DNA of 64,000 bases, from assembly GCF_009933255.1 (NCBI RefSeq), contig NZ_MAEI01000008.1, forward strand, positions 1 through 64,000. The letters run 5' to 3'. Under the pieces are notes generated by a model. It ran no database searches. It was not told where the DNA came from and was given only the letters and a program-made list of their open reading frames with translations. Position numbers and translations under genes: made by a program. Below are positions 33,632 to 44,792 of this stretch, one piece after another; positions within the stretch are counted from its first letter, which is position 1; the number at the start of each line of letters is the position of its first letter. The stretch is from Enterococcus diestrammenae (lineage in GTDB: Bacteria; Bacillota; Bacilli; Lactobacillales; Enterococcaceae).

Positions 33632-33737
33632 TTCCGGGCGTGTCCTTACTATCATTTTACTGAAATTTACGAAAATACTGTGCTAAATTAGAGCTGACCA
33701 AGGAACGATAGTCTATACTAGCCCACTCTTCTGTTAA

Positions 33738-33968
33738 ACAGCCCTTAAAAAAGGTGGGGCTTGCTTCCGGAGAAATCCTCAGGTGTTGCTGGACCGATAG
33801 ATACCAAAGACGGTTTACTTTTGGCGTTTCCCGTTTCAGTTCAGCTATTACTTTCTACAAAGCGACGTTTCACCATTTTTGTGCCGTCGAAAAACCATAT
33901 AAAATTCTCTAAAAACCTGGTAAATAGGAGTTCACATCGAGTAAAACTTATAAGAACTTGGTATAGCA
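33738..33968 (+). repeat. Dispersed intergenic repeat, copy 4
   Basis: Contains GGCTTGCTTCCGG, AAATCCTCAGGTGTTGCTGG, GATACCAAAGAC and the end CACATCGAGTAAAACTTATA. It is one of the two full-length copies. It sits between the rapZ promoter region and the terminator of the racemase gene. It makes up about half of the 540-base gap; the rest shows no gene. Confidence 0.6.
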
Positions 33969-33971
33969 AAA

Positions 33972-34015
33972 AAGCGAAACGAATCTGCCAAATCACCTAC
34001 AGATCAGTTTCGCTT
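33972..34015 (-). terminator. Terminator of the racemase gene
   Basis: AAGCGAAAC (33972-33980) pairs with GTTTCGCTT (34007-34015), extended by ATCTG/CAGAT. On the minus strand TTTTTT follows. Confidence 0.8.
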
Positions 34016-34046
34016 GTTTAAAAGTTTGCTTCTCTCCCAGGGAGGA

Positions 34047-34775
34047 TCACTGTTTCCCAGCCTTTTCCGCCTGACGATCATTTAGGGCCCGTTCGATGGT
34101 ACGATCAGCTAAAATCGATTGAGCATCAATGACTTGGTAGGAGTGATCATTGGCAAATTCTTCCATCAAGGACAGCTCGGTACAGCCCAAGACAACACTT
34201 TCACAGCCACAAGTCTCTACCGCTTCAAACAAAATTTCATAATACAAATCCTTATTCAAAAAATCCTGTTCTTTAATGTCACGATAAATCAAATCATTAA
34301 CCTTTTGCTGGAGTTTTGGTTTAGGAATCATGACATCAAAGCCACAAGCCCGCAATTCTTTCTCGTAAACGCCGGCTTTAACACTACCTTCTGTTCCTAA
34401 AAAGGCTACTTTGCCACCAGTTTGGCGCCGTTGCAATTCTTTAGCAGCTTCTCTGGGCATGTGTAAAATCGGAATTTTAGTTGCCTCTTGTAAAGTATCA
34501 AAAAAGTAATGCGCCGTATTACAAGTCAACACGATAAAGTTCGGTTGTAGCAAATTTTGTTTCGCAATATCATCCAGCAAATAAGGCAACGGACTTTCAG
34601 CCATTTCTGGATCGATAATCGCTGCAGTACGGTCTGGCACAGTCGCATGGTTGAATAAGACATAATTTAAGTAATCTTGGTCTTTGTGGGTGACGGTGCG
34701 ATGATTAAGTATCCGCACAAAGCTTTCGGTAGCCAAGGTGCCCATCCCGCCTAAAATACTGAAGAAATTTTCCAC
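34047..34775 (-). CDS. Aspartate/glutamate racemase family protein
   Basis: 242 residues. The two catalytic cysteines of cofactor-independent racemases are present: [14 protein letters not shown] near residue 82 and [11 protein letters not shown] near 195. The N-terminus [20 protein letters not shown] matches aspartate racemase rather than MurI. It probably makes D-aspartate, which enterococci and lactobacilli use in the peptidoglycan cross-bridge. Start GTG 34773-34775 gives the family N-terminus and has GGGAAG just upstream; a GTG four codons earlier is possible. Confidence 0.85.
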   Translation of the reverse strand: MENFFSILGGMGTLATESFVRILNHRTVTHKDQDYLNYVLFNHATVPDRTAAIIDPEMAESPLPYLLDDIAKQNLLQPNFIVLTCNTAHYFFDTLQEATKIPILHMPREAAKELQRRQTGGKVAFLGTEGSVKAGVYEKELRACGFDVMIPKPKLQQKVNDLIYRDIKEQDFLNKDLYYEILFEAVETCGCESVVLGCTELSLMEEFANDHSYQVIDAQSILADRTIERALNDRQAEKAGKQ

Positions 34776-34845
34776 AAATCTTCCCACTTTCCACTTGCTG
34801 CTACCAAATATCGTCTAAAAAACGATTGTTTGGCACAGATATTTT

Positions 34846-34900
34846 TTTAATAGTGTTATCATACCACAGCAAAAGCGTAAAGCAAGGCTTCACGCTTTTG
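34846..34900 (-). promoter_or_regulatory. Racemase promoter overlapped by a dyad
   Basis: On the minus strand TGGTATGAT is an extended -10 near 34857-34865, with TTGCTT 16 bases before it. CAAAAGCGT (34870-34878) and ACGCTTTTG (34892-34900), with adjoining AAGC/GCTT pairs, form a dyad across the -35. No T-run follows on either strand, so it is more likely an operator than the uvrA terminator. Confidence 0.4.
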
Positions 34901-34943
34901 TCAGGATTTACTTTAACAAAGCTTTTACTCCTAAATCCCAGTC

Positions 34944-37763
34944 CTAAACCAAGACTCGTTTCAAATACTGTCCTGTATAGCTTTCAGGAATAGCAGCAAT
35001 CGCCTCAGGGGTGCCGGTACCAATGATAGTGCCGCCACCAGCCCCACCTTCTGGACCTAAATCAATCACCCAATCGGCTGTCTTGATAACATCCAGATTG
35101 TGTTCAATCACTAATACCGTATTGCCAGCATCCGCCAACCGTTGCAAGACTTGGAGCAGGCGGGCAATATCATCAGTATGCAAGCCCGTCGTCGGTTCAT
35201 CCAAAATATAAAAACTCTTCCCATTAGAATTTTTATGCAGTTCACTAGCCAGCTTCATCCGTTGGGCTTCTCCACCAGACAAGGTCGTGGCTGGCTGCCC
35301 CAACGTGACATAGCCTAGCCCAACGTCAACAATCGTTTGGAGTTTACGATGAATTTTCGGAATATGCTTAAAGAATTCAACAGCGTCAGCCACCGTCATA
35401 TCCAATATTTCTGAAATGTTTTTACCTTTGTAATGCACTTCCAAGGTTTCAGAGTTGTAGCGCTTGCCATGACACACTTCACAAGGCACGTAGACATCTG
35501 GTAAAAAGTGCATTTCAATTTTGATGATACCGTCGCCTTTACAAGCCTCACACCGGCCGCCTTTGACATTAAAACTGAAGCGTCCTTTTTTATAGCCGCG
35601 TACTTTGGCTTCATTGGTCTTGGCAAACAAATCACGAATATCATCAAAGACACTGGTATAGGTGGCTGGGTTACTCCGCGGTGTCCGGCCAATGGGACTT
35701 TGATCAATATCGATGATTTTTTCGATATTTTCGTAGCCACTTAGCTTTTTGTAACGGCCAGGTTTGTTGGAATTACGATTAATTTTTTGTGCCAAGGCTT
35801 TTTTCAAAATATCATTCACCAAGGTGGATTTCCCCGAACCAGAAACACCAGTAACAGCAATAAACTTCCCAAGTGGAAATTTCACGGTAATATTTTTGAG
35901 GTTGTTTTCACTAGCACCAGCCACCACAATCGCCTGACCATTTCCTTCACGCCGGGTTTGCGGTACAGGAATTTTCTTTTTACCAGAAAGGTACTGACCA
36001 GTAATCGAGTCAGGGTTGGCTGCCACTTCTTCGGGTTTTCCAGCGGCAACAATTTCGCCTCCTTGATCCCCAGCTCCCGGTCCGACATCAATCAGGTAAT
36101 CAGCTGCCCGCATCGTGTCTTCGTCATGTTCGACAACGATTAGCGTATTGCCTAAATCCCGCATCTTTCGTAACGAATCTAATAATCGATCATTGTCTCG
36201 CTGGTGTAAGCCAATGGAAGGTTCATCCAAAATATACAAGACACCGGATAAGTTGGAGCCAATCTGGGTAGCCAAACGAATTCGTTGGGCCTCCCCACCA
36301 GACAAGGTCCCAGCTGCCCGGCTCAACGTCAGGTAATCCAAGCCAACATTTCGTAAAAAGTTCAAACGATCATTGATTTCTTTGATGATGGGTTTGGCGA
36401 TGGTTGCTTCTTGTTGCGTCAATGTTAAATGACTTAAAAATGCCAAAGAGTCGCCAATCGCCCATTCGCTGATTTCCCCAATATTTTTTTCGTTCACTTG
36501 CACGGATAAGGCTTGTGGATTTAGACGAAAACCGTGACAAGCTTGGCAAGTCAGCTCTGTCATATATAAGCGCATTTGATCGCGGGTGAAATCACTATTG
36601 GTTTCATGATAACGCCGTTTAATATTGGTGAGGACCCCTTCAAAAGGAACTTCGACATCCCGGACGCCGCCAAAATCATTTTGATAATGGAAGTGGAAAA
36701 CCTCACCGTTTGATCCTCGGAGAATGATTTCTTGTTGGGCTTCCGGCAGTTTTTCAAAAGGCGTATCCATATCGATACCAAACTTCTCACAAGCTTGTCG
36801 CAACAACTCTGGATAATACTGAGAGCTGATGGGATTCCATGGTGCAATCGCCCCTTCGCGAAGGGTCTTGGTAGGATCAGGAATCACCAAATCCACGTCC
36901 ACTTCTAATTTAATCCCTAAACCATCACATTCTGGACAAGCGCCAAAGGGAGCATTAAAGGAGAAGAGCCGTGGTTCCAATTCGCCAACAGTAAAGCCAC
37001 AGTAAGGGCAGGAATAATGCTCAGAAAAAAGCATCTCCTTTTCCCCGATGACATCTACCACTGCATACCCTTTTGCTAGGCGCAGTGCCGTTTCAAAAGA
37101 ATCAAATAACCGGGAGCGAATCCCCTCTTTGACCACGATCCGGTCGATGACAATCGCAATTTCATGTTTGCGATTTTTTTCAAGTTCCGGAACTTCACTA
37201 ATTTCATAAATCTCACCGTCTACCCGAACCCGGACATAACCCTCTCGTTGAATCATTTCAAAAACTTTTTTGTGTTGGCCTTTTTTCTGATAAACCACTG
37301 GGGCTAAGATTTGGATTTTGGTACGTTCCGGCAATGCCATTACTTCATCCACCATCTGTTCCACCGATTGGCTCGTGATTTCGATATGATCATTAGGACA
37401 GATGGGATGACCCACCCGAGCATAGAGCAAGCGCAGATAATCATTGATTTCTGTCACCGTCCCGACCGTAGAACGGGGATTTTTGCTGGTCGTTTTTTGA
37501 TCGATGGAAATCGCTGGACTTAAACCATCGATGGCATCCACATCCGGCTTATCCATCTGGCCAAGAAATTGTCGAGCATAGGCAGATAAGCTTTCCACGT
37601 AGCGCCGTTGTCCTTCTGCATAGAGGGTATCAAACGCCAGCGAGCTTTTACCTGAACCGGATAGACCAGTCACCACCACCAGCTGATCACGAGGAATCGT
37701 CACATCAATATTTTTCAAATTATGGGCCCGTGCCCCATGAATTACAATTTTATCGTTTGCCAT
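34944..37763 (-). CDS. uvrA: UvrABC system protein A
   Basis: 939 residues, full length. Two ABC ATPase modules: Walker [11 protein letters not shown] near residue 33 and [10 protein letters not shown] near 640, signatures [13 protein letters not shown] and [13 protein letters not shown]. Zinc modules with CPYC…CPEC (near 250-280) and CEAC…CEVC (near 740-765). It finds DNA damage with UvrB and hands it over for incision. It follows uvrB after 41 bases, forming the uvrBA operon under the LexA-type box upstream of uvrB. Confidence 0.97.
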   Translation of the reverse strand: MANDKIVIHGARAHNLKNIDVTIPRDQLVVVTGLSGSGKSSLAFDTLYAEGQRRYVESLSAYARQFLGQMDKPDVDAIDGLSPAISIDQKTTSKNPRSTVGTVTEINDYLRLLYARVGHPICPNDHIEITSQSVEQMVDEVMALPERTKIQILAPVVYQKKGQHKKVFEMIQREGYVRVRVDGEIYEISEVPELEKNRKHEIAIVIDRIVVKEGIRSRLFDSFETALRLAKGYAVVDVIGEKEMLFSEHYSCPYCGFTVGELEPRLFSFNAPFGACPECDGLGIKLEVDVDLVIPDPTKTLREGAIAPWNPISSQYYPELLRQACEKFGIDMDTPFEKLPEAQQEIILRGSNGEVFHFHYQNDFGGVRDVEVPFEGVLTNIKRRYHETNSDFTRDQMRLYMTELTCQACHGFRLNPQALSVQVNEKNIGEISEWAIGDSLAFLSHLTLTQQEATIAKPIIKEINDRLNFLRNVGLDYLTLSRAAGTLSGGEAQRIRLATQIGSNLSGVLYILDEPSIGLHQRDNDRLLDSLRKMRDLGNTLIVVEHDEDTMRAADYLIDVGPGAGDQGGEIVAAGKPEEVAANPDSITGQYLSGKKKIPVPQTRREGNGQAIVVAGASENNLKNITVKFPLGKFIAVTGVSGSGKSTLVNDILKKALAQKINRNSNKPGRYKKLSGYENIEKIIDIDQSPIGRTPRSNPATYTSVFDDIRDLFAKTNEAKVRGYKKGRFSFNVKGGRCEACKGDGIIKIEMHFLPDVYVPCEVCHGKRYNSETLEVHYKGKNISEILDMTVADAVEFFKHIPKIHRKLQTIVDVGLGYVTLGQPATTLSGGEAQRMKLASELHKNSNGKSFYILDEPTTGLHTDDIARLLQVLQRLADAGNTVLVIEHNLDVIKTADWVIDLGPEGGAGGGTIIGTGTPEAIAAIPESYTGQYLKRVLV

Positions 37764-37804
37764 CTTCGGCCTCCTAAATCACTTTTGCTAACTTCACTTC
37801 AAGT

Positions 37805-39799
37805 TTAACTGCCGGCTTTTAGTTCCAAAATCGTATCCCGTAATGTTGCGGCGGTTTCGAAGTCCAAGGCTTTAGCGGCATCTTTCATTTCTTTTTCCAG
37901 TTTCAAAATCAGCGTTTCCCGATCTTCACTGGACATATCTTCATAATCCGCCAATGTTTGATAAGTATCGCCATCTTCAGCTACCTTAGTGATGGCTATC
38001 AAATCACGAATCTCTTTAATAATCGTCTTCGGTACAATGCCGTGTTCTTGATTGTATGCCTCTTGGATACTACGACGTCGGGCCGTTTCTTCGATGGCTT
38101 GTTTCATGGAATCCGTTTCTTTATCGGCATACATGATTACCTTACCTTCTGCATTACGAGCCGCTCGGCCAATGGTTTGCACCAACGAACGAGTACTTCG
38201 TAAAAAACCTTCCTTATCAGCATCCAATATCGCCACCAAAGATACTTCTGGCACATCCAACCCTTCCCGAAGTAAGTTAATACCGACTAAGACGTCAAAC
38301 TCACCGAGGCGGAGATTGCGAATGATTTCTGTTCGTTCCAAAGTTTTGATATCACTGTGAAGATACTTGACTTTAATGCCCAGTTCTTTCATATAATCCG
38401 TCAAGTCCTCTGCCATCTTCTTGGTCAAAGTAGTGACGAAGACCCGTTCATCTTTTTCTGCTCGCTCATTTATTTCTCCAACCAAATCATCAATCTGCCC
38501 CATGATTGGTCGCACTTCAATCACCGGATCCAACAAACCGGTTGGTCGAATAATTTGTTGCACCACCGTATCTGTCTGTTCGGCTTCATAAGGTCCCGGA
38601 GTCGCCGAGACATAGACAATCTGGTTGACATGTTGTTCAAACTCTTCCAAGCGCAACGGCCGGTTATCCAACGCAGAAGGCAAGCGGAACCCGTAATCCA
38701 CCAACATCTGCTTTCGAGAGCGATCTCCGTTGTACATCCCACGGATTTGGGGCATAGTGACATGGGATTCATCGATGACAATCAAAAAATCCTCTGGGAA
38801 GAAATCCAGCAAAGTATATGGGGGTTCTCCTTCTTTACGGCCATCCATATGACGGGAGTAGTTTTCAATCCCCGAAGTATAACCCATCTCCCGTAACATC
38901 TCGATATCGTAATTAGTGCGTTGTTCCAAGCGCTGGGCTTCCAATAGTTTATTGTCGTCTCGTAAGACTTTTAAACGCATCGTCAACTCAGCTTGAATAT
39001 TTGCAATCGCCTGTTCCAAATGATTTTCATCAGTGACAAAGTGAGTCGCCGGAAAGATCGATACATGCTCTGTCTCTGCTAATATTTCACCAGTCAAAGC
39101 ATCGACTTCACGAATCCGGTCAATTTCATCACCAAAAAATTCCACCCGCAAGGCTCGTTCGTCCCGAGAGGCAGGAAAAATTTCCACGACATCCCCTCGA
39201 ACTCGAAAACGCCCCCGCTGAAAATCGATGTCATTGCGTTCAAATTGGATATCAATCAGTTGCCGTAACAATTGATCACGACTGACTTCCATCCCTACTC
39301 GCAATGAAACCACTTGTTTTTGGTATTCCATCGGCGAACCCAAACCGAAGATACAAGAAACCGAAGCCACAACAATAACATCATTGCGTTCCAATAAGGC
39401 ACTCGTTGCTGAATGGCGCAACTTGTCGATTTCGTCATTGATACTCGAATCTTTCTCGATGTATGTGTCTGAAGACGGTACATAGGCTTCTGGTTGGTAA
39501 TAATCATAATAACTCACAAAGTATTCCACAGCATTTTCCGGGAAAAACTCTTTAAACTCTCCGTATAGTTGCCCAGCTAAGGTTTTATTATGGGCAATGA
39601 TCAAGGTCGGTTTGTTGACTTCTTTAATTAGGTTGGAAATGGTATAAGTTTTCCCAGTCCCAGTAGCACCTAAGAGAATCTGGGCTTTTTTACCACCAAC
39701 CACGCCCTCCACCAATTGAGCAATGGCTTCCGGTTGGTCACCGGCGGGCTGGTATTTGGATACCAGATTAAACTGGCGGGTCGTATCTCGTTCAAACAT
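37805..39799 (-). CDS. uvrB: UvrABC system protein B
   Basis: 664 residues. Walker [11 protein letters not shown] near residue 42, DEXH-type DESHV near 338, helicase motif VI region QTIGRAARN near 540, the damage-binding beta-hairpin region ([12 protein letters not shown] near 95), and a C-terminal UVR domain. Start set at ATG 39797-39799; an adjacent GTG would add one residue; both share the AAGGGG site. SOS control is suggested by the LexA-type box. Confidence 0.97.
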   Translation of the reverse strand: MFERDTTRQFNLVSKYQPAGDQPEAIAQLVEGVVGGKKAQILLGATGTGKTYTISNLIKEVNKPTLIIAHNKTLAGQLYGEFKEFFPENAVEYFVSYYDYYQPEAYVPSSDTYIEKDSSINDEIDKLRHSATSALLERNDVIVVASVSCIFGLGSPMEYQKQVVSLRVGMEVSRDQLLRQLIDIQFERNDIDFQRGRFRVRGDVVEIFPASRDERALRVEFFGDEIDRIREVDALTGEILAETEHVSIFPATHFVTDENHLEQAIANIQAELTMRLKVLRDDNKLLEAQRLEQRTNYDIEMLREMGYTSGIENYSRHMDGRKEGEPPYTLLDFFPEDFLIVIDESHVTMPQIRGMYNGDRSRKQMLVDYGFRLPSALDNRPLRLEEFEQHVNQIVYVSATPGPYEAEQTDTVVQQIIRPTGLLDPVIEVRPIMGQIDDLVGEINERAEKDERVFVTTLTKKMAEDLTDYMKELGIKVKYLHSDIKTLERTEIIRNLRLGEFDVLVGINLLREGLDVPEVSLVAILDADKEGFLRSTRSLVQTIGRAARNAEGKVIMYADKETDSMKQAIEETARRRSIQEAYNQEHGIVPKTIIKEIRDLIAITKVAEDGDTYQTLADYEDMSSEDRETLILKLEKEMKDAAKALDFETAATLRDTILELKAGS

Positions 39800-39883
39800 C
39801 ACAACACACCCCTTTTTCTATGGTTATACTCAGTGTAATCGCTTCGCAGCTAAAAGCAAAACAGGAGACACTTCAACTGTCTT

Positions 39884-39909
39884 ATTGTATCACACCGAAC
39901 ATATTTTCG
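39884..39909 (-). promoter_or_regulatory. uvrB promoter with LexA (DinR) box
   Basis: CGAACATATTTTCG at 39896-39909 differs from the Gram-positive LexA consensus (CGAAC-N4-GTTCG) at one base. It ends six bases from a minus-strand -10, TACAAT (39884-39889). This fits SOS induction of uvrBA. Confidence 0.7.
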
Positions 39910-39975
39910 CTATTTTTAAGTAAGGCCTCTCTGGAAATTTAACAGATACTTTGGAAGTTTACTCCAACCTGTATA

Positions 39976-39992
39976 TGTAAGATAACCTAACA
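39976..39992. promoter_or_regulatory. GlnR/TnrA box upstream of glnPQ
   Basis: TGTAAGATAACCTAACA fits TGTNA-N7-TNACA exactly. It lies 66 bases upstream of the best glnP promoter (-35 at 40041) and could either repress an upstream promoter or act from a distance. GlnR adjusts glutamine uptake to nitrogen supply. Confidence 0.8.
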
Positions 39993-40040
39993 TCTAACGT
40001 TATCTTCTCAGCAGAAATTACAGAAATTCACAGGATTGTC

Positions 40041-40069
40041 TTGTTTGGTTTTCCTAAGAACTTTATAAT
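40041..40069 (+). promoter_or_regulatory. glnPQ promoter
   Basis: TTGTTT (40041-40046) and TATAAT (40064-40069) with a 17-base spacer, about 95 bases upstream of glnP. Confidence 0.7.
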
Positions 40070-40161
40070 TATCCCTAGAGAATATTTTTTCTTATGGGAA
40101 AAACAGTGGCTAAATCAACTTTTTTCTCAAAGAACATTCAAAAATAATGGAGGTTTGAAAT

Positions 40162-41580
40162 ATGACACAACACAAACGACTGCTAACAAGAGTTGTCATC
40201 TTGTTAGGATTTCTAACATTTCTTTGGGGCAGCCCTCAAGTTTTTGCAGCTGAAACGTACCAAATCGGCACTGACTTGACCTTTCCCCCTTTCGAATTTC
40301 AAAACGAGGACAACGAATACGTAGGGATTGATATCGATATCCTTCACGCCATTGCCAAAGACCAAGGCTTTGAAGTCGAACTACGACCTCTGGGCTTTGA
40401 TAGCTCGATTCAAGGCGTTCAGTCCGGCCAATTAGATGGTATGATCGCCGGCATGAGTATCACTGAAGAACGCAAGGCTAATTTTGACTTTAGCGAGCCT
40501 TACTTCGATAGCGGGATTCAGATGGCGGTAGCAAAAGATGACACTGAAATCACTAGCTACGAAGAGTTGGCAGGCAAGACCGTCGCTGCCAAAGTCGGAA
40601 CAGAAAGTGCCACCTTCTTACAAGATAACCAAGAAAAATATGGCTACTCCATCAAAACCTATGATGCGGCTGATGCCTTGTACAATGCCCTTACCAGCAA
40701 CAAGGTCCAAGCGATTTTCGATGATTTTCCCGTTTTAGGCTACGCTATTAACAACGGCCAACCACTAAAACTAATTGGCGAACCAGAAAAAGGGAACTCC
40801 TATGGTTTCGCTGTGAAAAAAGGAACCAATCAAAAACTCTTAGAAGCTTTCAATGCCGGTTTAGCCAAACTCAAAGATAGCGGCAAATACCAAGAAATCA
40901 TCGATACCTATATCACCACGGCCGCCCCTACCGCATCTAGGGAAAACACCTTTATCGGCTTATTGAAAAACAACTGGTCAATCCTTTTGAAAGGTCTCGG
41001 AAAAACAATTGGCTTGGCAGCTCTTTCCTTTGCCTTGGCAACAATTGTCGGTATCATCTTCGGCCTCTTCAGCGTATCACCAATCAAGGCCCTCCGAGTG
41101 ATCACCGGCGCTTACGTGGATATCATCCGTGGAATCCCAATGATGGTCTTAGCAATGTTCATTTTCTTCGGTATGCCCTTTAATATTCCTGATTTTACCG
41201 CCGGCGTGATCACCCTCACCTTAAATGCCAGCGCCTATATCGCCGAGCTAGTCCGTGGTGGGATCAACGCGGTACCAAAAGGTCAGATGGAGGCTTCCCG
41301 TAGCTTGGGCCTTTCCCATAGCCGCACCATGCAAAAAATCATTTTGCCACAAGCCGTAAAAATCATGATTCCTTCCTTTGTCAATCAATTTGTCATCACC
41401 TTGAAAGACACGACAATCATCTCCGTCATCGGGGTTGCTGAATTGCTTCAAACAGGCCGGATCATCGTGGCACGAACGTCTCAAAGTACCTATACCTACC
41501 TGATCATCGCTCTGATTTACTTGATCGTCATTACAACATTAACCCGTATCGCACGAAAACTCGAAAAGAAGGTGGCATAA
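40162..41580 (+). CDS. glnP: Glutamine ABC transporter, fused substrate-binding and permease protein
   Basis: 472 residues. Signal peptide 1-30 (hydrophobic VVILLGFLTFLWG, then FAAE), one periplasmic-type amino-acid binding domain (about 32-255, starting YQIGTDLTFPPFEFQNED) and a HisM-type permease domain (about 270-470) with the EAA loop region EASRSLGLSHSRTMQKIILP. Fused GlnP proteins are typical of lactic acid bacteria; some carry two binding domains, this one has one. AATGGAGGTTTGAAAT precedes ATG. Pairs with the ATPase gene three bases on. Confidence 0.93.
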   Translation: MTQHKRLLTRVVILLGFLTFLWGSPQVFAAETYQIGTDLTFPPFEFQNEDNEYVGIDIDILHAIAKDQGFEVELRPLGFDSSIQGVQSGQLDGMIAGMSITEERKANFDFSEPYFDSGIQMAVAKDDTEITSYEELAGKTVAAKVGTESATFLQDNQEKYGYSIKTYDAADALYNALTSNKVQAIFDDFPVLGYAINNGQPLKLIGEPEKGNSYGFAVKKGTNQKLLEAFNAGLAKLKDSGKYQEIIDTYITTAAPTASRENTFIGLLKNNWSILLKGLGKTIGLAALSFALATIVGIIFGLFSVSPIKALRVITGAYVDIIRGIPMMVLAMFIFFGMPFNIPDFTAGVITLTLNASAYIAELVRGGINAVPKGQMEASRSLGLSHSRTMQKIILPQAVKIMIPSFVNQFVITLKDTTIISVIGVAELLQTGRIIVARTSQSTYTYLIIALIYLIVITTLTRIARKLEKKVA

Positions 41581-41583
41581 CAG

Positions 41584-42321
41584 ATGGCTGAAAAAATCCA
41601 AGTAAACAATCTCGTCAAACGTTACGGAGACAACACCGTGCTTAACGATATTTCGGTCACCATCCAAGAAGGCGAAGTGGTCTGCATCATCGGCCCTTCT
41701 GGTTCTGGTAAAAGTACCTTTCTACGGTGTCTAAACCGTTTAGAAGAACCGACTAGTGGTCACATCATTGTCGACGGCTCCGATTTAATGAGCAAGTCGA
41801 CGGACATCAATAAAACACGCCAGCACATCGGCATGGTTTTCCAACATTTCAATCTCTTCCCTCATTTGACGGTAGCGGAAAACATCACCTTAGCCCCCGT
41901 TGACTTAGGCAAACTTTCCAAAGCTGAGGCCCAAGCAAAAGCCGCTCAGCTGTTGGAAACAGTCGGCCTTGAAGATAAGTTAAATGCCAAGCCAAATAGC
42001 TTGTCTGGTGGTCAAAAACAACGAGTCGCCATCGCCCGCGCCTTAGCGATGGATCCAGATATCATGCTCTTTGATGAACCAACATCTGCCCTTGACCCAG
42101 AAATGGTAGGAGATGTGCTAAACGTTATGAAAAAACTCGCTCACAAAGGAATGACGATGCTGATCGTCACCCATGAGATGGGCTTTGCCAAAGAAGTGGC
42201 TGACCGAGTCCTCTTCTGTGATGAAGGCCGCTTTTTAGAAGATGGCACACCAGAGACAGTCTTCAATAACCCATCCAACCCTCGAACCCAAGACTTTTTG
42301 GACAAAGTGTTGAATATTTAA
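41584..42321 (+). CDS. glnQ: Glutamine ABC transporter ATP-binding protein
   Basis: 245 residues. Walker [11 protein letters not shown] near 37, Q-loop FQHFNLFP, signature [16 protein letters not shown] near 140, Walker [14 protein letters not shown], switch His IVTHEMGF. The polar amino-acid transporter subfamily. Its start is three bases after the glnP stop, so the two form an operon that ends at the terminator at 42373. Confidence 0.95.
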   Translation: MAEKIQVNNLVKRYGDNTVLNDISVTIQEGEVVCIIGPSGSGKSTFLRCLNRLEEPTSGHIIVDGSDLMSKSTDINKTRQHIGMVFQHFNLFPHLTVAENITLAPVDLGKLSKAEAQAKAAQLLETVGLEDKLNAKPNSLSGGQKQRVAIARALAMDPDIMLFDEPTSALDPEMVGDVLNVMKKLAHKGMTMLIVTHEMGFAKEVADRVLFCDEGRFLEDGTPETVFNNPSNPRTQDFLDKVLNI

Positions 42322-42372
42322 TCGACAAAAGAATAGACAATTTGCTTCCTTAAAAGGTGCAAGCCTAACGTG

Positions 42373-42418
42373 AAAAAGCCGAGGACTCTCAAGGTGCATC
42401 GAGAGTTCGCGGCTTTTT
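42373..42418. terminator. Bidirectional terminator between glnQ and the dehydrogenase gene
   Basis: AAAAAGCCG pairs with CGGCTTTTT, continued by ACTCTC/GAGAGT, loop of ten bases, T-runs on both strands. Matches the convergent gene pair. Confidence 0.88.
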
Positions 42419-42427
42419 TATTTTTAC

Positions 42428-43540
42428 CTAGTTCATTTTTTTAAAAGCCGCTAACAAATCAGCTGCTGTCATTTTTGCTGGCAAGTGGTTGCCAGCTTTT
42501 TTGGTAGCTAGGATCCCTGCCACTAGCTTTTTCACTTGATTTGGTTCCAAAGTAAGTCCCAAAGCTTGCAAAGAAACAGGTAAATTCAAGGCATGCAATA
42601 ATTGGTAGTATTCTTCAAACTCTGTCCCTCGTTTTTCGGCAGCCAATTGCAATAACAAACCAACGGCTACCACTTCTCCATGAGTTCTTGGTACTTGCAG
42701 GTCTGGATTTCCTTGTAGCACATTGTGAAAAGCGTGGGCTAAACTTAAACCACCATTTTCAAAACCTAATCCGCTCAATAATATATTGGCTTCGACTACC
42801 GCCTCAAAAGCCGTTGTCAAGCGCCCAGCCTCTCGATCTTTAAGCGCTTGTTGACTGTCTGCAAATAAGACAGCACGACATTTTTCGGCAATTCCTAAAG
42901 CAGTTAACGTTGGTCTCGTCCCCACTGTGTTGCTACTGCCATCTTCCCAAACTGCGCGGGCTTCCACATAGGTAGCTAAACCGTCCGCAATTCCCTGTGC
43001 TAGCATCTTGACAGGCGCCGCAAAAATAACTTGGCTATCCACCAAAACGATGGCAGGATTTGTCTCATAATAATCATATCGCTGAAAGACCCCCACTTCA
43101 TCGTAAATCACTGAAATTCTTGACGTGGCGGCATCTGTTGCTGCGGAGGTGGGTAGAACAGCGACATTCACCTGTAATGCCCGGGCCAGCGTTTTCGCCA
43201 CATCCAAGGCGCCACCACCCCCTAAACCAATCACAAAAAGCTTGCCAAACTCTTTCTCTTTATCTCCCGACACACCAAGCAAATCAGCAACCCAAGCGGT
43301 TAGCGTTCCTGCCCGCATCTGCTCTGCGAAGGTCTCCCTTTGACTATCGATAAAAAAGGGGCAGCCATGGATCCCTACTACCGTCAAATTACTTATTAAA
43401 CTTTTGCCAACTAAATCGTAAACATACTGATCGGTAACTACCAAGGCTTGGTTCCCCAAACGGCGCAACTGGCCTAACTGTGTATCAAATGCACCCGGAC
43501 CTTGAATATATAACTGTGGACTGGCAAATGATCGGATCAC
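42428..43540 (-). CDS. Glycerol dehydrogenase-like iron/zinc alcohol dehydrogenase
   Basis: 370 residues. NAD-binding GLGGGGALDVAKTLA near residue 105, metal residues in GIADGLATYVEA (Asp, near 180), SLAHAFHN (His, near 265) and PRTHGEVVAVG (His, near 285). Closest to GldA-type glycerol dehydrogenases, though the family also holds other polyol dehydrogenases. Start is GTG 43538-43540 with GGGAGATGAAAAG upstream. Monocistronic between two terminators. Confidence 0.8.
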   Translation of the reverse strand: MIRSFASPQLYIQGPGAFDTQLGQLRRLGNQALVVTDQYVYDLVGKSLISNLTVVGIHGCPFFIDSQRETFAEQMRAGTLTAWVADLLGVSGDKEKEFGKLFVIGLGGGGALDVAKTLARALQVNVAVLPTSAATDAATSRISVIYDEVGVFQRYDYYETNPAIVLVDSQVIFAAPVKMLAQGIADGLATYVEARAVWEDGSSNTVGTRPTLTALGIAEKCRAVLFADSQQALKDREAGRLTTAFEAVVEANILLSGLGFENGGLSLAHAFHNVLQGNPDLQVPRTHGEVVAVGLLLQLAAEKRGTEFEEYYQLLHALNLPVSLQALGLTLEPNQVKKLVAGILATKKAGNHLPAKMTAADLLAAFKKMN

Positions 43541-43573
43541 CTTTTCATCTCCCTTTCTTCCGAATAAGCAAAC

Positions 43574-43611
43574 AGAGGAGTTAACCCAAGCTTACCTTGA
43601 GCTACTCCTCT
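43574..43611 (-). terminator. Probable dnaJ terminator
   Basis: AGAGGAGT (43574-43581) pairs with ACTCCTCT (43604-43611), with an inner CAAG/CTTG stem. The minus-strand T content after it is modest. Confidence 0.5.
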
Positions 43612-43619
43612 ATTATTGT

Positions 43620-44792
43620 TTATTTCTTCTTCCCACTAAAAGCATCTTTCATTTTGTCAAAGAAACCTTCTGATTGTTGTTCATTAAGCTTTGTTCCAGA
43701 AACTTCGGCAAAATTCCGCAGAGCTTCCCGCTGTTCATCACTCAAATTTTTTGGTGTGATTAATTTGACTTTAACCTGTTGATCGCCAGTGCCGGAACCT
43801 CGCAGTTTCGGCGCTCCTTTTCCTCGCAAACGGAAGACGGTACCAGTTTGCGTACCAGCCGGGATTTTCAGCTTCACATCACCATGGACTGTTGGTACAT
43901 TGACCTCATCCCCGAGAGCGGCTTGAACAAAATTCAACGGCATTTCATAATAGATTTCCGAACCATCTCGATCGAAAATATCACTTTCTTCCACGCGAAA
44001 AATCACATACAAGTCCCCATAAGGTCCACCGTTTGTACCGGCTTCCCCTTGTCCTGAAAGGCGCATTTGTTGCCCTTCTTCCACACCAGCTGGGACGTTG
44101 ACTTTTACTTCATGAGCGCGTTTTTCATGACCTGTCCCTTGGCATGTTGGACATGGGTCTTTGATTTCTTTCCCAGTCCCGTGACAAACATCACAAGTTT
44201 GACGACTCATCACACGACCAAGCGGTGTTTGGCGTTCCACGTTGATTTGACCGGAGCCACCACATTTAGAACAAGTCACCGGTTGCGTTCCGGGTTTAGC
44301 CCCATTACCGCCACAAGTGTGACAAGTTTCTTCTCGATTGTACTTAATCGTTTTTTCCACACCGAAAATGGCTTCTTCAAATTTCAAATTGATCGGATAT
44401 TGTAAATCTGCTCCTTGTCGTGGTGCATTGGGGTTAGCCCCGCGACCACCACCGGCACCACCAAAGAAGGATTCAAAGATATCTTCAAAGCCCCCAAAGC
44501 CAGAGCCACCACCAAAACCGCCAAAGTCACTATAACCGCCACCAAAACCGCCACCACCATAATTGGGATTGGTTCCGGCATGGCCATATTGATCGTAAGC
44601 TGCCCGTTTTTGAGGATCACTCAAGATTTCATACGCTTCAGTGATTTCCTTGAATTTTTCTTCGGCATCCGCTTCTTTATTGATGTCTGGATGATACTTT
44701 TTGGAAAGCTTGCGGTATGCTTTTTTAATTTCATCATCGGAAGCCCCTTTGGCCACGCCTAGGACTTCGTAGTAATCTCGTTTCTCTGCCAT
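43620..44792 (-). CDS. dnaJ: Chaperone DnaJ
   Basis: 390 residues. J domain 1-70 with the HPD motif ([10 protein letters not shown]), Gly/Phe-rich region 75-125, four CxxCxGxG zinc repeats ([37 protein letters not shown], about 160-225), then the C-terminal substrate domains. It delivers substrates to DnaK and stimulates its ATPase. AGTAGGAGGAAAGCC precedes ATG. A terminator separates it from dnaK, so it may also have its own promoter. Confidence 0.97.
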   Translation of the reverse strand: MAEKRDYYEVLGVAKGASDDEIKKAYRKLSKKYHPDINKEADAEEKFKEITEAYEILSDPQKRAAYDQYGHAGTNPNYGGGGFGGGYSDFGGFGGGSGFGGFEDIFESFFGGAGGGRGANPNAPRQGADLQYPINLKFEEAIFGVEKTIKYNREETCHTCGGNGAKPGTQPVTCSKCGGSGQINVERQTPLGRVMSRQTCDVCHGTGKEIKDPCPTCQGTGHEKRAHEVKVNVPAGVEEGQQMRLSGQGEAGTNGGPYGDLYVIFRVEESDIFDRDGSEIYYEMPLNFVQAALGDEVNVPTVHGDVKLKIPAGTQTGTVFRLRGKGAPKLRGSGTGDQQVKVKLITPKNLSDEQREALRNFAEVSGTKLNEQQSEGFFDKMKDAFSGKKK

